From NCBI GenBank assembly GCA_937873435.1, contig CALMWM010000465.1, positions 1 through 5,202 on the forward strand: 5,202 nt of DNA, given 5' to 3'. Position numbers and translations under genes: made by a program. The notes beneath the pieces are model-generated. The model made no database searches. It saw only the letters and a list, made by a program, of their open reading frames with translations, and was not told where the DNA came from. Of this stretch, positions 1-5,202 are shown in pieces. The first letter of the stretch is position 1, and each line of letters begins with the position of its first letter. The DNA is from an uncultured Gallionellaceae bacterium (lineage in GTDB: Bacteria > Pseudomonadota > Gammaproteobacteria > Burkholderiales > Sulfuricellaceae).

Positions 1-636
1 CCGCTCGCCGAGATCAATGCCGCCAGCTACCAGGCCTGGTTCAGCGGCCAGAAACCCTACAACGGCGTGGCGATCCTGAGCAAAAACCCCGCGACCGAGG
101 TTTGCATGGGCATACCGGGTTTTGCGGACGAGCAGAAACGCGTCCTGGCCGTAACCCTAGACGGGGTGCGCATCGTCTGCGTGTATATCCCCAACGGACA
201 AAGCCTTGATTCCGACAAGTACCAGTACAAATTACGCTGGCTGGAAGCGCTTACCGGCTGGCTCACCGAAGAATTGCGACAGCACCCCCGGCTGGCGCTG
301 CTGGGCGATTTCAACATCGCCCCGGAAGACCGGGATGTGCACGACCCCAAAGGATGGGAAGGCCAGGTATTGTGCAGCGCCCCTGAGCGCGGTGCGTTGC
401 AGCGGATCGAAGCGCTGGGACTCCAAGATAGCTTCCGCCTGTTCGAGCAAGCAGAAAAAATCTATAGCTGGTGGGATTACCGCATGAACGCTTTCCGCCG
501 CAACCGGGGATTGCGTATCGACCTGATCCTGCTCAGCGAAGCGCTGGCGAACAGTTGCGTTTCCTGCGTGATCGACAAGACCACGCGCGCCCTCGAACGG
601 CCGTCCGATCACGCGCCGGTTTTTGCTGTGTTTTAG
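1..636 (+). CDS. xthA: Exodeoxyribonuclease III, 5'-truncated by the window edge
   Basis: This is the C-terminal 211 residues of exonuclease III, a Mg-dependent AP endonuclease and 3'-5' exonuclease of base excision repair in the cytoplasm. The frame is open from base 1, so the true start lies to the left; by comparison with E. coli XthA (268 residues) about 48 residues are missing. The endonuclease/exonuclease/phosphatase-fold motifs are all visible. In window numbering they are Tyr62 in VYIPNG (E. coli Tyr109), GDFN with Asp103 and Asn105 (E. coli Asp151/Asn153), RIDLIL with Asp174 (Asp229), and the terminal SDHAP with Asp203/His204 (Asp258/His259). The catalytic set in this part is therefore intact. 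The GTG at 67 is an internal codon within YNGVAIL and not a start. The TAG stop overlaps the stop codon of the convergent gene. Family recognition is very secure; the exact N-terminus is not visible. Confidence 0.96.
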   Translation, partial: PLAEINAASYQAWFSGQKPYNGVAILSKNPATEVCMGIPGFADEQKRVLAVTLDGVRIVCVYIPNGQSLDSDKYQYKLRWLEALTGWLTEELRQHPRLALLGDFNIAPEDRDVHDPKGWEGQVLCSAPERGALQRIEALGLQDSFRLFEQAEKIYSWWDYRMNAFRRNRGLRIDLILLSEALANSCVSCVIDKTTRALERPSDHAPVFAVF

Positions 637-989
637 GATTTGCCGAACAGCTTGCCGAGCTTGTCGATAATCGTGGTTTCGCGTTCGTCGAAGGAAAACA
701 GCGGGTCTACGAAGCCGTTCTGTTTGGCGCGTTCTTCAGCCATCGCCAGGTGCAGCCCTTCCTCGTAGTATTCCTGTTCGGTGCAGGTGACTTGGGTAAC
801 GAATACATCTGGCTCGTTGTATTCGATGTTGATGCCGAGAACATAGGCGTTGACCGTGATGACTTTTTCCTGAAGCTGCATCACGCTTTCGGTGCGTAGC
901 GGCGCGCTACTTTCGCTTGCCGGTTTACGGCTTTCGTAAACATCGCCGTAAGCGGCTTTCAGTTTTGCTTCAAACGGGCTTTCACTCAT
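633..989 (-). CDS. Hypothetical protein, 118 residues, soluble
   Basis: I do not recognise this protein. It runs from ATG (989-987) to TAA (635-633) and is convergent with xthA, the two stop codons overlapping within 633-636. The product is acidic and has no signal peptide or hydrophobic segment, so it is probably cytoplasmic. The N-terminal 35 residues are polar and Ser-rich (SESPFEAKL at the start, then KPASESS). The middle (about 38-70) has alternating hydrophobic residues compatible with beta strands (VITVNAYVLGINIEY, then DVFVTQVTC). The C-terminal third is rich in Glu and Lys, with a predicted helix (EYYEEGLHLAMAEERAKQNG) followed by a short amphipathic tail ending LGKLFGKS. There is one cysteine (Cys69). 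No strong Shine-Dalgarno precedes the ATG. A longer antisense frame (471-899 +) overlaps it, but this reading has the more natural protein composition and a sensible start in a divergent spacer. No function can be assigned. Confidence 0.72.
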   Translation of the reverse strand: MSESPFEAKLKAAYGDVYESRKPASESSAPLRTESVMQLQEKVITVNAYVLGINIEYNEPDVFVTQVTCTEQEYYEEGLHLAMAEERAKQNGFVDPLFSFDERETTIIDKLGKLFGKS

Positions 990-1086
990 GGCGCCAAATT
1001 TCGGTCACATTTCAACGTGGCAACTTTACGGCAAACTGCGGCGTTAAGCTATACTACTGACGGAAAAACTCATAATACGTGCGCAA
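990..1086. other. Divergent intergenic spacer, 97 bp
   Basis: This is the only spacer between the divergent hypothetical gene (ending its 5' side at 989) and the membrane-protein gene starting at 1087, so promoters for both should lie here. On the + strand a candidate -10 (TATACT, 1050-1055) is visible. On the - strand I see only a TATTAT at 1077-1072 without a convincing -35 element. No inverted repeat resembling an FNR/Dnr box is present. Confidence 0.5.
1025..1055 (+). promoter_or_regulatory. Candidate sigma-70 promoter for the 1087 gene
   Basis: The sequence shows TTTACG (1025-1030, 4/6 to TTGACA) and TATACT (1050-1055, 5/6 to TATAAT) separated by 19 bp, slightly longer than the preferred 17 bp. 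Transcription would begin near 1062, giving a leader of about 25 nt to the ATG at 1087. The -10 is good and the -35 and spacing are mediocre, so this is tentative. Confidence 0.3.
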
Positions 1087-1701
1087 ATGACTGACGAACC
1101 CGTTACAGCAGACGCCTTGCCAGCCGACGGCTTGCTTCCGGAGACGGACGATGTCGCGGAGGGCAGCCAGGATTCTGAGAAGGCCGCCATCCGGTCTCTC
1201 GGCCGGCGCGCGAAGATGATGATCATTCTCGGCGTGGTGGCTGTGGGTGGCACGGTTCTGGGTGTTGCCGGCACCTTGCTGATTGCCAGTCTAAAATCCG
1301 ATCCCGCAACGCACACGAGTGCGCCTGCACCGCGCCACGACACCCAGCAAGATGCGTTAATTCAGGAGCTGAGGGCAAAAAACCAGGCACTTGAAACTCA
1401 AGTCAAGCAAACGGAACATGCCCCGCCCGCGGCTGTTCAAGCAAAACAGCCGGAATTCGCCGCTACCCACGACGACAGCGAACAAATCAAGGAACTCAAG
1501 GCGAAAAACGAAAAGCTCGAAGAGCAGTTGAAAATTTCGCAGCAAGCCGCTCCGCCGGTACGCAGCGAAGCGCCTCCGCCCCTGCGCGGCAAAGCCGCCG
1601 GTGCGAAAGTCGCCGAGGATTGCACGATCACCGACAAAACCGAAAAGTTGGGAGAACGCCTCAAATCCTGCGTGGAAGGTTTCAACAGCGCCACGCGTTG
1701 A
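1087..1701 (+). CDS. Single-pass membrane protein with periplasmic coiled-coil tail
   Basis: I do not recognise this as a named family. The 204-residue product begins with an acidic, Pro-containing cytoplasmic tail (1-36), then a basic stretch (LGRRAKMM, 38-45). One transmembrane helix follows at about 45-69, rich in Gly, Val and Ile. By the positive-inside rule the C-terminal 135 residues are periplasmic. That part has two heptad-like helical segments, about 86-110 and 130-153, separated and followed by Ala/Pro-rich linkers. The two helices share a repeated motif: IQELRAKNQALETQVK at 92-107 and IKELKAKNEKLEEQLK at 134-149. The C-terminus has two cysteines (Cys179 and Cys195) that could form a disulfide in the periplasm. 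No clear Shine-Dalgarno precedes the ATG, but there is no in-frame start immediately upstream. The stop lies 24 bp from the stop of the convergent membrane operon. Coiled-coil anchoring or envelope organisation is a guess only. Confidence 0.85.
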   Translation: MTDEPVTADALPADGLLPETDDVAEGSQDSEKAAIRSLGRRAKMMIILGVVAVGGTVLGVAGTLLIASLKSDPATHTSAPAPRHDTQQDALIQELRAKNQALETQVKQTEHAPPAAVQAKQPEFAATHDDSEQIKELKAKNEKLEEQLKISQQAAPPVRSEAPPPLRGKAAGAKVAEDCTITDKTEKLGERLKSCVEGFNSATR

Positions 1702-1725
1702 CGTGAAATGCGCGCAGCGAGAGCG

Positions 1726-2400
1726 TTAGCTTCGTTTGTTCGGCCAGAGTACCGGCCATACCCGCAATAAAAAAATCAGCAGCGAACACCACGCGAAGAC
1801 CGCGCCGCCCAAGGTGAGCGCTTGCCACCCGGCAAAATAGCCGACTGCATAGGCTGTTACGCCGACATGCGCCAAGCCCATCTGTACCCACGACCAGGTG
1901 CTCCCTTCTACCAACGGATTGCCGGTAAAGCGCGGCAACATGTGCGCGCCCAGCCCGTAGATCATGAACAGCAAGAAACCCAACGTAAAAAGATGCAGAA
2001 AGGCTGGACGCGAGGCGCTGTCGGACAACAAGCTGCCGTTTAACACCAGGCCGATTCCCGCCAGCATGAGATAAACCTGGGCGGAAACGATAAACCAGCG
2101 ATTTTCGACGGAGAAGAACATTCCCATGCGGCGCAGCATGGCATGGGCTTTCAGCGGTGCTGCCTGGGTCAATTCCCGCGCTTCCTGAATACAAACGACC
2201 CCGACCGCTTTCAGTTCACCGTCCATCAATACCGCCGGTACGGCTTTTAACGCCAGTTGCTCAGCCCGCGTACTACCTGCCGCCTCGGCGACATCCAGCA
2301 CCGCCAACTCGAACTCGCGCTCATCAACCACAAGACGCCAGATGGCTTCTGCCTGCGCACAAGAGGAACATCCCGAACGAACCAGCAACTCAACTTTCAT
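1726..2400 (-). CDS. Thioredoxin-fold domain fused to four-helix heme-copper-oxidase-like membrane domain
   Basis: The 224-residue product joins two modules. Residues 1-80 look like a small thioredoxin/glutaredoxin fold: strand KVELLVR, a CSSC redox motif (Cys11, Cys14) at the start of a helix, strand ELAVLDV, a helix, then VPAVLMDG with the expected cis-proline at Pro55. Residues 100-215 contain about four transmembrane helices. Their hallmark is His136, then LGFLLFMIYG, then His153 followed by LPRF. This matches residues His43-Leu70 of the neighbouring 134-residue protein at 16 of 28 positions with identical His-His spacing, so the membrane parts are paralogous. The pattern recalls helix II of subunit I of heme-copper oxidases and NorB, where the His is a heme ligand; heme binding here is inference. 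The ATG (2400-2398) overlaps the 3' end of the upstream gene by 11 bp, implying one transcript and probable translational coupling. A redox, heme or NO-related membrane function fits the regulator next door, but the reaction is unknown. There is no signal peptide, so the CSSC domain should be cytoplasmic. Confidence 0.87.
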   Translation of the reverse strand: MKVELLVRSGCSSCAQAEAIWRLVVDEREFELAVLDVAEAAGSTRAEQLALKAVPAVLMDGELKAVGVVCIQEARELTQAAPLKAHAMLRRMGMFFSVENRWFIVSAQVYLMLAGIGLVLNGSLLSDSASRPAFLHLFTLGFLLFMIYGLGAHMLPRFTGNPLVEGSTWSWVQMGLAHVGVTAYAVGYFAGWQALTLGGAVFAWCSLLIFLLRVWPVLWPNKRS

Positions 2401-2794
2401 GACTGACCGAACGTGCTGCCCTGACGGTAAGTATCATATTCAGGCCGAACAGGATGATTGCCGCGTAGCTCAGCAGGCCGCCGGCAATTACCCAGCCGTC
2501 GATGAACGTCAGCCAGCCGACGATCATCAGCGGCAGCCCGGCATTGGCCAGGTAGAGCTGCCAGTCGGCCATGCGCTCGGAATACAGCGGGAAACCGCCG
2601 AAGCGCGGCAGCACATGCAGGGCGATGCCGTAGATCATCATCAGGATCAGGCCGAGCAGCATGATATGACCATGCATACGGGGAACGTTGCCGGGAATCA
2701 GGGCGGGGTCGATCAGTCGCAGGATGGCGACGAGCCCGCCAAGCAGCCCGTAAACCAGGGCAATGGAAACGAATAGTCGATTGCGTTTGTGCAT
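2390..2794 (-). CDS. Four-helix membrane protein resembling heme-copper oxidase subunit I fragment
   Basis: This 134-residue protein is almost entirely membrane-embedded, with predicted helices at about 7-28, 41-61, 78-98 and 100-125. Helix 2 opens with His41-Gly-His43-Ile-Met, continues through LGLILMMIYG, and ends His60-Val-Leu-Pro-Arg-Phe; a short loop then leads to a third helix. The HG-x-I-M start, the hydrophobic run and the later Pro are reminiscent of helix II to III of cytochrome oxidase subunit I (where the HG-x-x-M histidine binds low-spin heme) and of NorB. The length is far short of the usual 12 helices, so it is a stand-alone four-helix relative and not a full oxidase. NnrS-type heme proteins are an alternative comparison. 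It is the first gene of a two-gene operon, its TGA lying 11 bp inside the next gene. The frame upstream of the ATG (2794-2792) closes at a TGA at 2821-2819 with no other start, so the start is well supported, although no Shine-Dalgarno is evident. An FNR/Dnr box sits upstream. Confidence 0.87.
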   Translation of the reverse strand: MHKRNRLFVSIALVYGLLGGLVAILRLIDPALIPGNVPRMHGHIMLLGLILMMIYGIALHVLPRFGGFPLYSERMADWQLYLANAGLPLMIVGWLTFIDGWVIAGGLLSYAAIILFGLNMILTVRAARSVSHES

Positions 2795-2813
2795 GATGAT
2801 GAAAAATGGCGGG

Positions 2814-2862
2814 GGACGTCATTCTTGAAGGTATTTACGATGAACGCCTTGATGCAAATCAA
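2814..2862 (-). promoter_or_regulatory. Candidate class II FNR/Dnr-dependent promoter of the membrane operon
   Basis: Reading on the minus strand, a -10-like AAGAAT (2826-2821, 4/6 to TATAAT) would place +1 at 2814. The TTGAT-N4-ATCAA operator (centre 2855.5) then falls at exactly -41.5, the classic activating position for FNR-family regulators, where the operator replaces the -35 element. The leader to the ATG at 2794 would be about 19 nt. The geometry is read directly from the sequence; activity is inferred. Confidence 0.5.
2849..2862. promoter_or_regulatory. Perfect FNR/ANR/Dnr-type operator
   Basis: The 14-mer TTGATGCAAATCAA matches the FNR-family consensus TTGAT-N4-ATCAA at all ten specified bases, and flanking C and G extend the dyad by one pair. 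It lies in the 112-bp spacer between the membrane operon and the dnr-like gene. The regulator encoded next door carries the E-x-x-S-R recognition helix known to read this half-site, so it is the likely ligand. A separate FNR/ANR protein elsewhere in the genome could also bind. Confidence 0.88.
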
Positions 2863-2873
2863 GTTCACAACTT
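2861..2873. repeat. Short inverted repeat beside the FNR-type box
   Basis: A perfect 5-bp inverted repeat AAGTT-CAC-AACTT shares two bases with the right half of the operator and its last base with the candidate -10 of the dnr-like gene. It may be a second operator or chance in an AT-rich spacer; it is too short to act as a terminator. Confidence 0.3.
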
Positions 2874-2906
2874 ATACTTCATTGACTTTATTAACTGGTA
2901 ATTTGC

Positions 2907-3587
2907 ATGGCGATCTCGATCCAGCATTTCGATGAAATCCGGCATCTCTATCTTTTCGAGCAACTCGTCGATAACGAACTCGACCGGGTGCTGGAACACG
3001 CCACCCTGATCAACCTGCCCTCCGGTAGCACCCTTTTCTCGCAAGGCGACGACTGTCGCCATTTCTATGTAGTGCATGGCGGCATGATGAAACTGTTTCG
3101 AACCTCTGCGGACGGCTCGGAAAAAATCCTCGAACTGGTGGGGTCGGGGGGAATGTTTGCCGAAGCGGTTATGTTCGTTGGAAAATATCCCGTTCATGCG
3201 GTCGCAGTTGAGGATACCTGCCTGTTTGCCTTCGATTGCAAGGATTTCCGCGCGTTGCTGCACGACAATATCGAGCTGTGCTTCCGCCTGATGGCTGCCA
3301 TGAGTCGGCGCATGCACGGGCTGATCGACGAAATCGACCAGCTCACGCTGCATTCCGGCAGCGAACGGCTGGCGCGTTACCTGATCGACCAGCTTCCGTC
3401 GAATATCAAACACGCCCCCAGTATCCGCTTGCTGGTACCCAAGCAAGCCATCGCATCGCGTCTCGGCATCAAGCCGGAAACTTTTTCGCGAGTGTTGGCG
3501 AAGTTTCGCCACGACGGCCTGATCGAGGTGCATGACGACACCATCGTGCTAATAGATGCGGTCAGACTCGGCCAGTTGGCATCCTGA
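2907..3587 (+). CDS. dnr: Dnr-like Crp/Fnr family transcriptional regulator
   Basis: The 226-residue product is a full-length Crp/Fnr regulator. Residues about 19-110 form the cyclic-nucleotide-binding-like beta barrel (LPSGSTLFSQGD, then GSEKILELV and FAEAVMF), about 119-148 the dimer helix, and about 150-222 the winged helix-turn-helix. The recognition helix reads KPETFSRVL, with Glu191, Ser194 and Arg195 matching the E-x-x-S-R of FNR that reads TTGAT half-sites. It lacks the N-terminal cysteine cluster of oxygen-sensing FNR/ANR; its four cysteines (50, 105, 111, 125) are not so arranged. The overall text, especially EKILE, FAEAxMF and KPETFSR, resembles Pseudomonas Dnr, a heme-dependent NO sensor that activates denitrification genes. 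Dnr assignment is therefore likely but made from memory. The gene diverges from the membrane operon across one FNR-type box and ends 5 bp from the convergent ntrC stop. The Shine-Dalgarno is weak (GGTAA upstream of the ATG), but the N-terminus fits the family length. Confidence 0.92.
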   Translation: MAISIQHFDEIRHLYLFEQLVDNELDRVLEHATLINLPSGSTLFSQGDDCRHFYVVHGGMMKLFRTSADGSEKILELVGSGGMFAEAVMFVGKYPVHAVAVEDTCLFAFDCKDFRALLHDNIELCFRLMAAMSRRMHGLIDEIDQLTLHSGSERLARYLIDQLPSNIKHAPSIRLLVPKQAIASRLGIKPETFSRVLAKFRHDGLIEVHDDTIVLIDAVRLGQLAS

Positions 3588-3592
3588 ATCGC

Positions 3593-4993
<1,401 letters not shown>

Positions 4994-5002
4994 CGGTTTG
5001 CC

Positions 5003-5202
5003 TCAATTCACAATCGGTAATAGCAGGGTAAAGCAGGTGCGGCCGGGCTGGCTTTCGCACTCGATCATCCCTTGGTGTTGGTTGACCAGGGTTTGAGCCA
5101 AGGTCAGCCCCATCCCGCTCCCCCCTTCGCGACCGGATACCAGGGGATAGAAAATCCGTTCGCGGATGGCTTCGGGGATGCCCGGCCCGTTGTCGATAAT
5201 CT
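5003..5202 (-). CDS. glnL: Nitrogen regulation sensor kinase NtrB (GlnL), C-terminal fragment
   Basis: Only the last 65 residues are inside the window; the 5' part lies beyond the right edge. They form the end of the HATPase domain. The N/G1 box reads IIDNGPGIP (fragment residues 1-9), followed by IFYPLVSGREGG and the G2 box GGSGMGL (26-32), then QTLVNQHQGMIECES and a terminal LLLPIVN. The FYPxVSGREGG stretch is characteristic of NtrB/GlnL, and the gene sits immediately upstream of ntrC, as expected. NtrB autophosphorylates and phosphorylates or dephosphorylates NtrC according to PII status. The TGA (5005-5003) overlaps the Shine-Dalgarno of ntrC. Confidence 0.95.
   Translation of the reverse strand, partial: IIDNGPGIPEAIRERIFYPLVSGREGGSGMGLTLAQTLVNQHQGMIECESQPGRTCFTLLLPIVN

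Larger units (their letters stand above)
2849..2878 (+). promoter_or_regulatory. Candidate promoter of the dnr-like gene, overlapping the operator
   Basis: A sigma-70-like pair is visible: TTGATG (2849-2854, 4/6 to TTGACA) and TATACT (2873-2878, 5/6 to TATAAT) with an 18-bp spacer. Transcription would start near 2885, leaving a leader of about 22 nt before the ATG at 2907. The -35 element is the left half of the FNR-type operator, whose centre would lie at -29.5, so an occupied box should block this promoter. Autorepression is inference. Confidence 0.42.

Noticed and set aside
471..899. 142-residue open frame on + across the xthA end and the convergent gene
   Set aside because: It is antisense to 633-989 and out of frame with xthA, whose catalytic motifs continue to 636; it has no family-like motifs.
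1702..1725. Possible bidirectional terminator between the convergent genes at 1701 and 1726
   Set aside because: The 24 bp contain no stable stem-loop or T-tract, only scattered GCG repeats.
1682..2194. 170-residue open frame on - inside the thioredoxin-fusion gene
   Set aside because: It is a shifted frame of 1726-2400, Arg/Ser-rich with no coherent domains, while the other frame has clear membrane helices and a CSSC motif.
2342..2776. 144-residue open frame on + antisense to the membrane operon
   Set aside because: The Gln/Asp/His-rich translation is typical of the reverse complement of hydrophobic coding sequence.
2397..2822. 141-residue open frame on - starting at 2822
   Set aside because: It is a shifted frame of the 134-residue membrane protein, rich in Arg, Pro and Ala, with no hydrophobic helices; the accepted frame has conserved histidines and a paralog.
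2865..3533. 222-residue open frame on - antisense to the dnr-like gene
   Set aside because: The plus-strand frame is an unmistakable Crp/Fnr protein; the antisense frame is a shadow and would run through the operator spacer.

Overview
The window looks like chromosomal DNA from a proteobacterium, most likely a betaproteobacterium with a facultatively anaerobic or denitrifying lifestyle. The reasons are the moderately high GC content, a very well conserved NtrB/NtrC pair, a Dnr-like Crp/Fnr regulator and a perfect FNR/Dnr-type operator. The lineage is an inference; nothing in the sequence fixes the genus.

Layout from left to right. (1) The C-terminal four fifths of exodeoxyribonuclease III (xthA, + strand) enters from the left edge and ends at 636. 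Its stop codon overlaps the stop of a convergent 118-residue hypothetical gene (633-989, - strand). (2) After a 97-bp divergent spacer comes a 204-residue single-pass membrane protein with a periplasmic coiled-coil tail (1087-1701, + strand). (3) It converges on a two-gene minus-strand operon. The promoter-proximal gene (2390-2794) encodes a 134-residue four-helix membrane protein resembling a heme-copper oxidase subunit I fragment. The second gene (1726-2400), overlapping the first by 11 bp, encodes a thioredoxin-fold domain (CSSC) fused to a related four-helix membrane domain. (4) The divergent gene (2907-3587, + strand) encodes a Dnr-like Crp/Fnr regulator. The 112-bp spacer between them holds a perfect TTGAT-N4-ATCAA box at 2849-2862. 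(5) The dnr-like gene converges, 5 bp apart, on ntrC/glnG (3593-4993, - strand), which is preceded by the 3' end of ntrB/glnL (5003-5202, - strand), leaving through the right edge.

The most interesting unit is 1726-3587: a regulator of the NO/low-oxygen response facing two paralogous putative heme-binding membrane proteins, one carrying a thioredoxin module. The single operator lies at exactly -41.5 relative to a plausible minus-strand start, an activating position. It also overlaps the -35 element of a plausible promoter for the regulator, a repressing position. This suggests an NO- or oxygen-responsive redox/heme module with autoregulation. The biochemical role of the two membrane proteins cannot be read from sequence alone. 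The remaining genes are ordinary housekeeping (DNA repair, nitrogen control) or unrecognised.
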